The translations under genes and the position numbers were made by a program. DNA of 64,000 bases. Origin: Paraflavitalea devenefica. Its GTDB lineage: Bacteria; Bacteroidota; Bacteroidia; Chitinophagales; Chitinophagaceae. The stretch's first letter is position 1; the number at the start of each line of letters is the position of its first letter. The notes under the pieces are model-generated. The model had not been told where the DNA came from, ran no database searches, and worked only from the letters and a program-made list of their open reading frames with translations. This document shows positions 10,001 through 18,928 of this stretch, piece by piece. The stretch spans positions 682,001 to 746,000 of the forward strand of contig NZ_JAARML010000001.1 of assembly GCF_011759375.1 (NCBI RefSeq), read 5' to 3'.

Positions 10001-10549
10001 CAATACGCCACCCTGTGCAGGTATATCGAGAGAGAAGAAACCTTTTTCATTGGTATTCGTGCCAATGGAAGTGCCTTCGAGGGTTACCGAGGCGCCGGTC
10101 AATGGTTCTTTATTCAATTCATCGCGTACAGTCCCGGATATCACAGGCATACGCTCGTCCCTTTTAATGCTGTCTGGCCGTATAGCCGACCGGGCAAAGA
10201 TCAGTACTGTCTTGTTGGAAATAGAATAGCCGATCGGTTGTCCTTCAAAGCAGATATCAAGTACCCTGGTAATGTGTACATTTTTTACCTTGATATTAAT
10301 GGGCTTTAAGTTTTTGATCGTCTCGTTGTTGTAAAGAAAATCGAAGTTCGTCTGCTTCCTAAGCCGGGCGATGACTTCTGTAAACTTTGCATTTTTAGTT
10401 TCTATAGAAACTGTTTGGCCGAAGGTTTCAGCCTTAATTTGTACAAAGGTGGCAAACAATAAAATGGCAGTCAGCTTCATTTTCAGGCATAGATTGGTAT
10501 GGGCAAAAAGATGCCGTCTGAACAGTAGTTCAGTAATTTTTTTATACAT
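7100..10549 (-). CDS. SusC/RagA-family TonB-dependent receptor with STN signalling domain
   Basis: This outer-membrane importer has 1149 residues. After a signal-anchor-like N-terminus comes a secretin/TonB short N-terminal (STN) domain (about residues 50-120). It is followed by a carboxypeptidase-regulatory-like domain (about 135-210), the plug with VVVVGYGTRAKGAITGAIS and the SusC signature GANAA-like RAANGVILVTTKRG, and a 22-strand barrel ending in LGLNVKF. The STN domain is the part that signals to FecR-type anti-sigma factors, and a FecR/sigma pair lies immediately upstream. The receptor is therefore likely both importer and inducer sensor. Confidence 0.95.
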   Translation of the reverse strand: MYKKITELLFRRHLFAHTNLCLKMKLTAILLFATFVQIKAETFGQTVSIETKNAKFTEVIARLRKQTNFDFLYNNETIKNLKPINIKVKNVHITRVLDICFEGQPIGYSISNKTVLIFARSAIRPDSIKRDERMPVISGTVRDELNKEPLTGASVTLEGTSIGTNTNEKGFFSLDIPAQGGVLVISHLGFRTKKVIIGEKTTFDISLTRIEVNLDAVVVVGYGTRAKGAITGAISTVKSEVFESRPLNNSYDALQGAIPGLTITKASGQPGSTTYGFQVRGFSSVNGNEPLVLLDGIPGDINTINTNDIAEVTVLKDAAAAIYGARAANGVILVTTKRGRKGPPSVTYTANVGYKTPTYLRKMQNTLEFAEFMDEGLRNAGINGFPQEVFDKIKNNAAPDPTGWNYGVTNYPGFYGYTNWNKVVYKNATQHIHNISVSGGGDNNNYLLSVGYVRDNGVVRYGVNKSDGYNLRLNYDFKLSSRLSVETRSYFDNRAVVTPTLLGSALTNVTRQFPYQPVYNPLGQFYGYQGYEGPAQYLEEGGTSLSNLSRFGSNIKIDYTIIPGLKLTGQAAVRLDYQNRSTTNRTITRYNWAGGIQDVRNTPNSANYANDKSLNKLYQLYLDYTKDLGGDHRINFMGGASLEQTKREGQSTNGYNFTSNDIFTLNLADRTKAAYANFSGYLNNQALASYFGRLSYTFKEKLVVDFTARADGSSKFAPEKRWSAVFPSGALAYNLSEENFIRNLKVFDLLKVRLSYGKMGNQEIGQLGLYDYIPLVTIGGNYPLGAPNAGLTGANANPASSDRTWETIETRNIGLDLSVLKSRLSFSFDYYNKINNDMLVNVAVPAVYGATPPSTNQGKLDTKGFEMIVTWKDQVKDFRYSVTLQLSDNKNKLVELKNTDNYGEGLNQFRQGFPIYSYFGYVYDGIIKTQKQLDDYKKLQGIPSRISFGDVMYKDVDGDGKLTAFGDKTKGLAGDMVYLGNLMPRFTYSANFNVGYKAFDLQLFLQGVGKRNVIYEGAISQPNTFFWPSLQYYYGKTWSPDRPDAPYPRYLPGNVGYDDVKNYNYRPSAMTLQNVSYLRVKLITLGYTLPASVTNAVKIKSARIYFSGQDLFTFSKGTLGGNFDPEDGYRNEGTYPFNKVYSLGLNVKF

Positions 10550-10620
10550 TTGATTGTTAGGTTTTAATTTAATGTGATCAATCGTTAAGTAACTACCTGA
10601 CTCAGCCTCAGGCTGATAAT

Positions 10621-10648
10621 CAGGGACGCTTCCGACGTCCCTGGTTTT
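10621..10648. terminator. Hairpin between fecR and susC
   Basis: CAGGGACG (10621-10628) pairs perfectly with CGTCCCTG (10636-10643) over a 7-nt loop, followed by GTTTTTG on the plus strand. It lies after the leftward fecR gene and before susC. The T tract is on the opposite strand to the genes, so its direction of action is uncertain. Confidence 0.45.
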
Positions 10649-10743
10649 TGTAGTCTGCTCAAATTGTCTTAGTGCTGTTTTTCGATATGGCTCCTTTTTT
10701 ATAAGTGTTTAGAAATGGGGTTGCTTATCCGTTTTAGACCCAG

Positions 10744-11910
10744 CTATTGGTTCACTTTTTTGGAGACAATAATTTTGGGTCCTGACAATTGAAAGTGCAC
10801 ATTCCCGATCTTTTCCATGTTTTGCAGTAACTGGCTCAGGTTGGATGACCGGGAGAAGGTCCCACCGAATCGCTCTTTACCTAAAGCCCCGGTAAACTCA
10901 ACATCTACATCGTACCACCTGCTGATATTTTTCATGATGGTTGTCAGGTCCTGGTTATCAAACAGAAAATAACCATTCTTCCACGAGATGGCATCTTCCG
11001 CATTTACCGCCCGGATATCAATTTTTTCGGTGGTGCGTGACAGGCTTGCCTGTTGTCCCGGCCTTAGTAAGCCCGAAGAACCATTTGCTGTATTGGTGAT
11101 CCTGACGCTGCCTACAAGCAATGTGGTACTAATACCTGGCTCATCATCATACGATCTGATATTGAAATGGGTGCCAAGTACGGTGATCTCCTGCCTGCCC
11201 GAGATCACCTTAAAAGGATGGTTTTCCCGGTGAGCTACTTCAAAATATACTTCCCCTATAACGCTGACCTTTCTTTCCTCTTTGCTGAAGGGCAACGGAT
11301 AGGTTATTGAAGAGGCTGCGTTCAGCCAGACTTTCGTCCCGTCTGCCAGTGTGACCTGGAAATGTCCTGCACGAGGCGTTGACAACGTGTTGTAAAAATC
11401 CTTTCCTGCTGACATGCCACTTTGGTTAGCTGAACGATTGTAACTCAGCTCTCCATCGACATTGTTGTAAATGGTCATGCCTGCATCTTCGCCGATCATC
11501 CCGTTTTTTGAGTCTTTTAAAACCACTTGCCGGTTATCAGAGAGCGTTAATACGGCCCTATGAGCGCCAGGTTTATAGTCGGGGGGAATACCTGCCAGCT
11601 CTGAAGGCTCCTTTGCTCTCTCTATTGGGGCCTGTCTGGTGAGCATAATATACAGCGTCGATGAAATAAGCAATAAGACCGAAGCGGCTGCAGCCAGTGG
11701 CTTCCACCGGGGCCTGTGCACCACTTTCTGATGCCTGGGTTTAATGGAGTGCCACACTTCGTCTTTTAATGTTTCCAATTCTTCAGGGGCGATCTCTGTC
11801 GCTTCCGGTTCCCATTGCAGGTACCAGCTTTCCAGCAATACCAGTTCTTCTTTTGTAATGGTGCCTTCTTTATATTTTTCTAACAAGTCCCGGATTTCCG
11901 TCGTTTGCAT
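10744..11910 (-). CDS. FecR-family anti-sigma factor
   Basis: The 388-residue protein has a cytoplasmic N-terminus (about 1-85) with a zinc-free anti-sigma helix bundle. One membrane segment (LAAAASVLLLISSTLYIML) follows, then a periplasmic FecR domain (RAGHFQVTLADGTKVWLNAASSI; FEVAHRENHPFKV) and a C-terminal DUF4974 domain (DLTTIMKNISRWYDVDVEF). The start at 11910 (MQTTEIRDLLEKY) was preferred because the 19 residues upstream lack family character. It would hold the adjacent ECF sigma factor inactive until the STN domain of the SusC receptor signals substrate. Confidence 0.93.
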   Translation of the reverse strand: MQTTEIRDLLEKYKEGTITKEELVLLESWYLQWEPEATEIAPEELETLKDEVWHSIKPRHQKVVHRPRWKPLAAAASVLLLISSTLYIMLTRQAPIERAKEPSELAGIPPDYKPGAHRAVLTLSDNRQVVLKDSKNGMIGEDAGMTIYNNVDGELSYNRSANQSGMSAGKDFYNTLSTPRAGHFQVTLADGTKVWLNAASSITYPLPFSKEERKVSVIGEVYFEVAHRENHPFKVISGRQEITVLGTHFNIRSYDDEPGISTTLLVGSVRITNTANGSSGLLRPGQQASLSRTTEKIDIRAVNAEDAISWKNGYFLFDNQDLTTIMKNISRWYDVDVEFTGALGKERFGGTFSRSSNLSQLLQNMEKIGNVHFQLSGPKIIVSKKVNQ

Positions 11911-12069
11911 GCAGGATGGTGCTTTGGTATTAATAACAGGGAACATATGGGGCAGGGGGGTAAACAATAATAATTTTTTCAGGAGGGCAAATACTTTCAG
12001 GAGTGTGCGGGATGGCAGTTGATAAAAATAGCTGTAGTTTTAAGCGCTAAAACGTTTAAGCTTTCAACA

Positions 12070-12666
12070 ATGGCAGGCTACGATTGCATGCAGGATACGG
12101 AGTTGGCTGCTTTGATCAAAAGCAGTGATGAGCATGCTTTTGCAGCGTTGTATAACCGTTATTTCAGTGTGCTTTACCTGCACGCTTTCCATCGTTTGAA
12201 AGATAAGGATGAAGCAAAAGACCTTGTACAGGACCTTTTTTTACGACTTTGGACTCAAAGGGAAGACCTGCCTTCCGGTATAAACTTTACGGCCTATCTC
12301 TATGCTGCTGTCAGGAACCGGGTACTTAATATACTCGCGCACAAGTGTGTAGAAAATAAATTTCTTTTAACCTTCCAGGAATCCACCACTACAGAGGCCA
12401 TCACGGACCACCTGGTACGGGAACACCAGCTTGCCGCTATCATAGAAAAACAGGTCCGTCTTCTGCCACCCAAAATGCGGCAGGTTTTTGAGCTAAGCCG
12501 CAAGTCTTATATGACACACCATGAAATCGCTGAGCGCCTGGACCTGAGCGAGCAATCGGTCAGAAGCCATGTGAAAGGAGCGCTCAGATTGTTACGGGCA
12601 AAGCTGGGGATCTGGTTGTATACCGGCGTGCTCATGGCTACCTTGTGGTACTTAGCCTCCCGGTAA
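12070..12666 (+). CDS. ECF RNA polymerase sigma factor (FecI-like)
   Basis: This sigma-70 family protein of about 198 residues has region 2 (ALYNRYFSVLYLHAFHRLKDKDEAKDLVQDLFLRLW) and region 4 (LPPKMRQVFELSRKSYMTHHEIAERLDLSEQSVRSHVKGAL). An unusual hydrophobic tail (IWLYTGVLMATLWYL) might touch the membrane. The ATG at 12070 is chosen over an upstream TTG. It is divergent from fecR across 159 bp, the usual arrangement for Bacteroidota glycan-locus switches, so it probably activates the susCD genes. Confidence 0.93.
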   Translation: MAGYDCMQDTELAALIKSSDEHAFAALYNRYFSVLYLHAFHRLKDKDEAKDLVQDLFLRLWTQREDLPSGINFTAYLYAAVRNRVLNILAHKCVENKFLLTFQESTTTEAITDHLVREHQLAAIIEKQVRLLPPKMRQVFELSRKSYMTHHEIAERLDLSEQSVRSHVKGALRLLRAKLGIWLYTGVLMATLWYLASR

Positions 12667-12792
12667 TTGGCCAAAAACATCCCTCAAACTGTCGCATTTA
12701 CACCTCCTCTGAGAAAAAGATAGTTCCCACCTTTGTATTGCCCCTTCACTCAGCCGCCTGACCAATCATTTATTCATCAAAAAGTATAGTTT

Positions 12793-13086
12793 ATGATTAT
12801 TGTACATGACATTTTCGTTTGCAAACCCGGCAATGCCTCCAAACTGGCCAAATTGTTTAAGGAAGTGATGACCGGCAATGAGGAGCTGGTGAATATTATG
12901 ACGGATGCAACCGGTCAGTTCAACCGGGTGATCGTTGTTACCAAATATGAAAACCTCACCGGATACGAGAAGAGCTGGGAGAAATACCAAAAAGACCCTG
13001 AGGCCATGAAGAAAATGACGGAGAAGATGTCCGGGTATACGGAAATGTACCTCACCGGTTCCCGGGAGATATTCCAGGTCTGGTAA
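12793..13086 (+). CDS. Small dimeric alpha/beta-barrel-like protein
   Basis: This 97-residue protein has the look of a ferredoxin-like (ABM/NIPSNAP) domain: MIIVHDIFVCKPGNASKLAKLFKEV, a central beta strand (FNRVIVVTKYENL) and a lysine-rich helix (YEKSWEKYQKDPEAMKKM), ending with a strand. Such proteins are dimers with varied roles, including monooxygenases and stress proteins; nothing here fixes a substrate. It stands alone between the sigma factor and a lipoprotein gene. Confidence 0.6.
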   Translation: MIIVHDIFVCKPGNASKLAKLFKEVMTGNEELVNIMTDATGQFNRVIVVTKYENLTGYEKSWEKYQKDPEAMKKMTEKMSGYTEMYLTGSREIFQVW

Positions 13087-13238
13087 ACACCCTCCTTCTA
13101 TCTTAAACTGCTTAACCGATAATTTCCCTGGTGATAGCCGTATTGCCGGGGAGAATTGTTGTGCTTATTTGAGAATATATTAGCTTCTACCCAACCTTTC
13201 TCCTTTTTTGCACCGTTCATTTGGATAAAGACGTTAGC

Positions 13239-13991
13239 ATGAAAATTTTTATCCAATTGATAGGGGCCAGTGTACTTACCGGACTATTATCCTGCCAGAA
13301 AGCCCCCTTAGAAGAACCCACCGACCTCGTCGTCTCAGCAACGGTAGTGGCTGCCGGTGAGCTTGTTACGGCCAAAGTTGTAAACCCCCGCCCCGGCACT
13401 TCTTATGAGTGGTATGTGCCCGACCACCTCGACCTCGACGCCATACAGGATACTTCAAAGATCCGCGTACTGTATGCCCGGGCAGGCCTGGATTCCATTA
13501 TGGTAACTCTGTGGCAAAATGGTACCCCTTATGCATCTTTCTCCAAAGCGGTACAGGTAAAAGGAGATTATTTCTCCGTACCTGATAATTTGCCGCAAAA
13601 TTCAACGCAATCAATTACCGGTGATAAGCTTTCCCTGATACCTTTTTTCATGCCGGATTCTACTTTAGCTTTTGTTTTAAGGACCAATGCTGCGTACAAC
13701 TGCCTTAATTCCTATATTGTTGCTCGTAATACCGGCTTCGGCAATACGATCAAAGCCTCCTTTAACGGAATATGGAAAACCGGCGTCTGTGAACCCGGGA
13801 ATATGAGGGCCACAGGCGTATTGCTTACCAACACCTACTATAGAGATGGTTCATGGCCTATTGAGATAACATTTGGCAACAAAATATATCACGGAACCCT
13901 TACAGTGTCGGACTACCAATTAAAATATGAATTTACCTGGCCCGACGATACGGAGGTATATATCCACCCCTATTCACTCGGACATTATTAA
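13239..13991 (+). CDS. Lipoprotein with Ig-like/PKD-like N-terminal domain, unknown function
   Basis: The protein has 250 residues when started at the ATG at 13239. It begins with MKIFIQLIGASVLTGLLSCQK, a lipoprotein signal with cysteine at the lipobox, so it is probably anchored in the outer membrane. Residues 35-110 look like a PKD/Ig-type beta domain (GTSYEWYVPDHLDLDAIQDTS, then DSIMVTLW). The rest is beta-rich with two cysteines (AAYNCLNSY and GVCEPGN) that could form a disulfide. No family is recognised. It is followed 35 bp later by a sigma factor gene. Confidence 0.6.
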   Translation: MKIFIQLIGASVLTGLLSCQKAPLEEPTDLVVSATVVAAGELVTAKVVNPRPGTSYEWYVPDHLDLDAIQDTSKIRVLYARAGLDSIMVTLWQNGTPYASFSKAVQVKGDYFSVPDNLPQNSTQSITGDKLSLIPFFMPDSTLAFVLRTNAAYNCLNSYIVARNTGFGNTIKASFNGIWKTGVCEPGNMRATGVLLTNTYYRDGSWPIEITFGNKIYHGTLTVSDYQLKYEFTWPDDTEVYIHPYSLGHY

Positions 13992-14026
13992 CATGCACAT
14001 GATGGCTACCTTTAAAACAGCATGCG

Positions 14027-14566
14027 TTGCAGAACCTGAATGAGATCATACAACTATGTGTCAGCAATGACCGCCTGGCGCAAGAGAAGTTTTACCGGCA
14101 TTTTTATCCTTCTATGTTTTGCCTGTGTAAAAAGTTCTTCCGGGATGACCATGCCGCATTGGAAGCCGTTAATGACGGAATGATCAAGGTTTTCCTGCAT
14201 TTACCCGATTATAAAAGCGAAAAAGGCGCCATTTTCAATTGGGTATATACCATTGTCCGCAATACGGCATTGGATAAGTTAAAAGTGGCCATTAAAATCC
14301 CTGTCGTTGATGTAGCTGTAGATGAATACGAAACGGAATATATAACGGGCAATATCCTGCAGCACCTGGAATGGAAAGACATTTACCGTTACCTGGACCA
14401 TTTACCGCCCGCCACACGACTGGTGTTTGGTTTGTTTTACCTGGAAAGTTATACGATACCCCTGATTGCCGAAAAGTTACAGATCAGTATTGGGACAGTG
14501 AAGTGGCATTTGAGCGAAAGCCGGAAGATCATGCAGCCAATACTTAAAAAGCATTTTTCATTTTAA
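14027..14566 (+). CDS. ECF-type RNA polymerase sigma factor
   Basis: The 179-residue protein has region 2 (FYRHFYPSMFCLCKKFFRDDHAALEAVNDGMIKVF) and a region-4 HTH (LPPATRLVFGLFYLESYTIPLIAEKLQISIGTVKWHLSESRK). No ATG or GTG is available in frame between the upstream stop at 14000 and the sigma domain, so a TTG at 14027 is the best start; an ATG five bases earlier is out of frame. The downstream gene, starting 12 bp later, encodes a membrane protein that may be its regulator or target. Confidence 0.85.
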   Translation: MQNLNEIIQLCVSNDRLAQEKFYRHFYPSMFCLCKKFFRDDHAALEAVNDGMIKVFLHLPDYKSEKGAIFNWVYTIVRNTALDKLKVAIKIPVVDVAVDEYETEYITGNILQHLEWKDIYRYLDHLPPATRLVFGLFYLESYTIPLIAEKLQISIGTVKWHLSESRKIMQPILKKHFSF

Positions 14567-14578
14567 AGATGTTTAGCA

Positions 14579-15934
14579 GTGAATGATCAACAATTCCATA
14601 ATAATTTCTTTACTGAAGAAAACAGCCCGGTGCCGTTAATTCCTGCTGATGATGCCTGGGAAGCTATGCAGGCAAAGCTGAATAACCAGTTGCCCCAAAA
14701 GAAGAAGAGAAGAATGCTGCTCTGGCTTCCTCCTGTTGGCTGTGCGCTGCTGTTGTTATTGCTGTTGGGCGGAGGATATGGAATATGGCAGTATGCTATG
14801 CGGGAATCATTGCCGCAAAACCAGGATCAGTCCAACAAGCGTTCAACGCCTGCTGCAACAGCAAGCAACTTACCCGTGCATGAACAGGCTGCACCAGCTA
14901 ACCAGGCAGATACTCACCATCAGTTGTTACATAACGCTACGCCTGTTCCTCCTGATGATGATACGCCTGTCCATTCCGGGGTATCAAAGAAAGCAACAAC
15001 CTTACTTTCCGCTATAACCGACAATATCGCTCAGCCTGTGCAACGCCACAATAAAAAACTGGCAGGACCAACAACCCTCCAGCCTGGTACACCGCAGTTG
15101 TTGGAAAAAGAGTCTAATGGTGTGAAGGCAACTCATTCCACCAGCTCTTTACGCCCTTCACCAGTGGCAGGCATCCGGTATGAGGCTTTGATAGCTATAC
15201 AGCCCGCAAGGGCGCTGAAGCCTCTATGGTTACCGCAGGGATCATTGTCTAATGATTCCTCCGGTAACAAGCCTGCCCCTAAATATATTTTTGCGATGGG
15301 ATTGCAGGTGGAAGTTCCTGTACCTATTTATCCGCCCGATGTATATTTTAAAAACCCGGAAGCGAAAGACAGGTTTTATCAGCCCATTTCACCGGGCATC
15401 TGGGCCAGCATCACCAGGTGCCGGCACCGGCTCACCGGAGAAATTAAACCTTTTGCCAGCGCCCTTTTACCTGATAAGGCTTTTGAAACGGGTATCATTA
15501 TCCTACCCGATAGCAGTATGTTTACCGGAGAGAAAAAACTGGTGAAAGTTTTCGGTGCTCAATTCGGGCTGCAGTACACCTACCGGGTAGATAAACATTG
15601 GTGGGCAGGACTCGGTGTAGATTTATCCAAGTGGCGCAAAGCATTAATCCTTGCCGAAGACCCGGACACACTTTCAAGCTCTCTCTTATATGGCGTACAT
15701 AAAGACGAAGCGCCATACCTGAATTCAACGCAGTCAGGCGGCGTTATTCACCTCGCTTACGAGTCAAAGGCCTGGACAGGCACGCTCCAGATAGGGACTC
15801 CCTTTAGGCCTACTGTTCAACGTGGATCTTTCCCGGTATGGATAAGACTTGGCGTACGGTTACGGCTGCTGCAAAGCAAACAGGCGGCCTCTGCAACCAC
15901 CCTTCCTGTACAGGAAGCTCCCCGGCCACAGTGA
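14579..15934 (+). CDS. Single-pass membrane protein, putative sigma partner with barrel-like C-terminus
   Basis: The 451-residue protein uses a probable GTG start. It has a short cytoplasmic N-terminus with the DDAWEAMQAKL motif often seen in these Bacteroidota proteins, then a basic KKKRR and one membrane helix (WLPPVGCALLLLLLLGGG, about 47-65). A low-complexity periplasmic linker rich in Q, P, A and T runs to about residue 190. A beta-rich C-terminal domain (about 215-430) resembles an outer-membrane or porin-like fold. Its place 12 bp after an ECF sigma gene suggests an anti-sigma-like role, which is inference. Confidence 0.6.
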   Translation: MNDQQFHNNFFTEENSPVPLIPADDAWEAMQAKLNNQLPQKKKRRMLLWLPPVGCALLLLLLLGGGYGIWQYAMRESLPQNQDQSNKRSTPAATASNLPVHEQAAPANQADTHHQLLHNATPVPPDDDTPVHSGVSKKATTLLSAITDNIAQPVQRHNKKLAGPTTLQPGTPQLLEKESNGVKATHSTSSLRPSPVAGIRYEALIAIQPARALKPLWLPQGSLSNDSSGNKPAPKYIFAMGLQVEVPVPIYPPDVYFKNPEAKDRFYQPISPGIWASITRCRHRLTGEIKPFASALLPDKAFETGIIILPDSSMFTGEKKLVKVFGAQFGLQYTYRVDKHWWAGLGVDLSKWRKALILAEDPDTLSSSLLYGVHKDEAPYLNSTQSGGVIHLAYESKAWTGTLQIGTPFRPTVQRGSFPVWIRLGVRLRLLQSKQAASATTLPVQEAPRPQ

Positions 15935-16036
15935 CGTGGATTAACAGGCGCCTATGAAATTTTAATTATGAACGGGGTTGTATTTAATGCATTCCTTAAT
16001 ACTTTCGGTGCATTAAGTACAACCCAATCGTTCATT

Positions 16037-17593
16037 ATGAGAAGACATACCACGATCCTTGCCCTTGCTTTATTACTGGCAGGCAACGCCACCTTTTCCC
16101 AAACGACAGACTCCCTGATCGTTAAAAGCATTGTGGATGAGGCAACCAATAATTCCCGACTGCAAAAGCTGGCGCATGAATTACTGGACGGAATAGGTCC
16201 GCGGCTGGTGGGCACGCCCCAGATGAAGCAGGCCAATGACTGGGCCATAGCCAAATACCAAAGCTGGGGCATCACCGCCAGGAGCGAACAATGGGGCGAA
16301 TGGCGCGGCTGGGAAAGAGGCATCACCCATATAGATATGGTATATCCCCGGGTGAAATCGCTGGAAGGAATGCAACTGGCCTGGAGCCCTTCTACAGCAG
16401 GCAAAACGATCACGGCCGAGCTGGTGATCATCCCCGACCTGGCAGATTCTGTTGCCTTTCAGCAATGGCTGCCGGCCGTGAAAGGCAAGTTCGTCATGAT
16501 CTCGATGGCCCAACCCACCGGCAGACCCGATTATAACTGGGATGAATTTGGCACCAAGGAATCTGTAGAGAAGATGAAAAAGGAACGTACCGCGCAAACA
16601 GACGCCTGGCGTAACCGGATCAGCAAAACAGGTTATACTGCCCGCACACTCCCACCGGCACTTGAAAAAGCAGGCGCAGTGGGTGTGGTGATGAGCAACT
16701 GGTCGAACGGCTTTGGTGTGAACAAGATCTTCGGCGCTTATACCACCAAGGTCCCTACGATTGATATTGCCCTGGAAGATTATGGTCTTTTGTACAGGCT
16801 GGTAGAAGACGGCTCGAAGCCAAAGATCAGTGTACGCGCCGACTCCAAAGAGCTGGGCATGGTCCCCACCTTTAATACTATTGCCGAGATCAAAGGGACC
16901 GAGAAACCGGATGAATACGTGATCCTGTCTGCGCATTTTGATTCCTGGGATGGCGGCACCGGCGCCACCGATAACGGCACCGGCACTTTAACAATGATGG
17001 AGGCCATGCGCCTATTGAAGAAGGTATACCCCCATCCCAAAAGAACGATCCTCGTAGGTCATTGGGGCAGTGAAGAACAAGGGCTCAATGGGTCAAGGGC
17101 TTTTGTGGAAGATCACCCGGAGATCGTAAAGAATATCCAGGTAGTGTTTAACCAGGACAATGGCACAGGCCGGGTGGTGAATTTAGCGGGCCAGGGCTTT
17201 CTGCATGCTTATGAGTACCTGGGCAGGTGGCTGGCCAAGGTACCGGCTGATATCCGCACACCCATTGAAACAAGGTTTCCCGGCTCACCAGGTAGTGGGG
17301 GATCGGACTTTGCTTCCTTTGTAGCCGCAGGCGCTCCTGCCTTCTCCTTAAGTTCTACCAGTTGGTCATACGGCACTTATACCTGGCATACCAACCGCGA
17401 CACGTATGATAAGATCGTATTTGATGATGTGCGCAGCAATGCGATACTGACGGCTATCCTGGCTTATATGGCCAGTGAGGATCCTGTTAAAACTTCGCGG
17501 GAGAAAAGCGTTTTACCGGTGAACCCCAGAACGGGTGAACCCGGCGCATGGCCTACACCAACTAAAGCAACACGCAAGGGCGGCGTGAATTAG
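16037..17593 (+). CDS. M28-family zinc metallopeptidase, exported
   Basis: Starting at 16037 gives a typical signal peptide (TTILALALLLAGNATFSQ). The 518-residue protein has a protease-associated-type insert and an M28 catalytic domain. The zinc and active-site residues are visible: H and D in SAHFDSWDGG, D in GATDNGTGT, the catalytic and ligand glutamates in HWGSEEQGLNGS, D in FNQDNGTGR and a final H in TYTWHTNRDTYD. It probably acts as a periplasmic or secreted aminopeptidase or carboxypeptidase. Its stop codon overlaps the stop of the convergent gene by two bases. Confidence 0.9.
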   Translation: MRRHTTILALALLLAGNATFSQTTDSLIVKSIVDEATNNSRLQKLAHELLDGIGPRLVGTPQMKQANDWAIAKYQSWGITARSEQWGEWRGWERGITHIDMVYPRVKSLEGMQLAWSPSTAGKTITAELVIIPDLADSVAFQQWLPAVKGKFVMISMAQPTGRPDYNWDEFGTKESVEKMKKERTAQTDAWRNRISKTGYTARTLPPALEKAGAVGVVMSNWSNGFGVNKIFGAYTTKVPTIDIALEDYGLLYRLVEDGSKPKISVRADSKELGMVPTFNTIAEIKGTEKPDEYVILSAHFDSWDGGTGATDNGTGTLTMMEAMRLLKKVYPHPKRTILVGHWGSEEQGLNGSRAFVEDHPEIVKNIQVVFNQDNGTGRVVNLAGQGFLHAYEYLGRWLAKVPADIRTPIETRFPGSPGSGGSDFASFVAAGAPAFSLSSTSWSYGTYTWHTNRDTYDKIVFDDVRSNAILTAILAYMASEDPVKTSREKSVLPVNPRTGEPGAWPTPTKATRKGGVN

Positions 17594-18789
17594 AGATGCA
17601 ACCTGATCTTTAGTTTATTGAGCACGATGGCTATGCCCATGATGATGATTGCATAGCAGGCCGACCAGGCAACTCCCAGCCAACCCTGGTGGAAAGTTTC
17701 CGGCATGAAGTATATACCAAGCCATACCTGCACATGGTATATAATGAAGGGCAGTATATAAACCAGCAGGGGATTGGAGGCAGCCGGTTTAAAGAAGGCT
17801 GTCCAGCTACTGTATTTCTTTACATCAATGAGCCAATATAAAAAGCTGAACAGGGCAGAACAGATGGCCACACAATATAAACACCAGGAAGGGGTGGCAT
17901 GTATTTTTGAGATAGCGTAGTAAGGCCTGAGCAGCCAGGCAGCAATGGCGGTAACCACCACCAGTATAATGGCCTGCATGAAGCGCTGGGTATTGGTCTC
18001 TATCTTCTTCCTTTCGAAAAATAGTAATGACAATACGATACCGCTCAGCACGATGCTGGTATGGGAAGCGTGCCCTGACTGGCCGGCCATCCATTGCAGG
18101 AAAGCATTGTGTTCAGCAGCCGGTTGTTTCCCCGCGATGTACCACAGCACACAAACCAGGATCATGAACAGCAATCCCCTGATACTGCCACGTACCAACT
18201 GGTAAATGATGCAACTAAGTAAGTAAGCCCAGCCAATGAGCCCGAGAATGCCCCACCACTGTGGCGTAAGCCCTTTCGAACCATCCTCTCCGCCTTTGTA
18301 GATAAACCCAAGCCATAATAACCCGCCGGCCCCGATGGCCTGCAGCAGGTAGCCCCAGGTCCTTTGTTTAAAATAATACACATTCCAAACAAGGATGGCG
18401 CATGCATAAAACAACAGCGACCATAGATGGATAGACATGCCCATGGCCGCCTCATTGTAACCGCCTTCCGCATTAACCATAAAAATACCCAGCACCAGCA
18501 GGCCAATCGTTCGCCACAAGATATGCGCCTGTAGCTTCCAGAAGGAATCGCCTTTGGCGAGGCGATTGTTGAGGGCAAATGGCAATGACATGCCTACTAT
18601 AAAAAGGAAGGCCGGGAACACAACGTCTACAAATGTCATGGCATCTGCATCAGCAGGCACGTGTTTCATCCAGGCGGGAATGCCGGATACACCTGCCACG
18701 TCATTAACAAAGATCATAACGAGGATGGTGATACCTCTCAATACATCGATGGAAAGAATACGCTGTGTAGTTAACGTATTGTACTTCAT
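17590..18789 (-). CDS. HGSNAT/DUF5009-like multi-pass membrane protein
   Basis: The 399-residue protein has about ten hydrophobic segments and the family opening RILSIDVLRGITILVMIFVND followed by FVDVVFPAFLFIVGMSLPFAL. This group is related to heparan-alpha-glucosaminide N-acetyltransferases and other acyltransferases that acetylate sugars across the membrane. Substrate unknown. It is transcribed toward the M28 peptidase gene, with the two stop codons sharing bases 17591-17592. Confidence 0.85.
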   Translation of the reverse strand: MKYNTLTTQRILSIDVLRGITILVMIFVNDVAGVSGIPAWMKHVPADADAMTFVDVVFPAFLFIVGMSLPFALNNRLAKGDSFWKLQAHILWRTIGLLVLGIFMVNAEGGYNEAAMGMSIHLWSLLFYACAILVWNVYYFKQRTWGYLLQAIGAGGLLWLGFIYKGGEDGSKGLTPQWWGILGLIGWAYLLSCIIYQLVRGSIRGLLFMILVCVLWYIAGKQPAAEHNAFLQWMAGQSGHASHTSIVLSGIVLSLLFFERKKIETNTQRFMQAIILVVVTAIAAWLLRPYYAISKIHATPSWCLYCVAICSALFSFLYWLIDVKKYSSWTAFFKPAASNPLLVYILPFIIYHVQVWLGIYFMPETFHQGWLGVAWSACYAIIIMGIAIVLNKLKIRLHL

Positions 18790-18928
18790 TGCGGGGGGTT
18801 GGGTTCTCTAAAAATACATTAAAAATAATTAATCCCTGAAATTGATCCCTTATCGAAAAAACGGTCAGGACTCAACGGAAATAATGTAAATTGGCCTCAA
18901 CCACCTAACAATCATCATATTAAAACTA

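Noticed and set aside
16181..16936. 251-codon open frame antisense to the M28 peptidase
   Set aside because: It lies wholly inside a clear peptidase gene and reads as a biased mirror of it, without family features.
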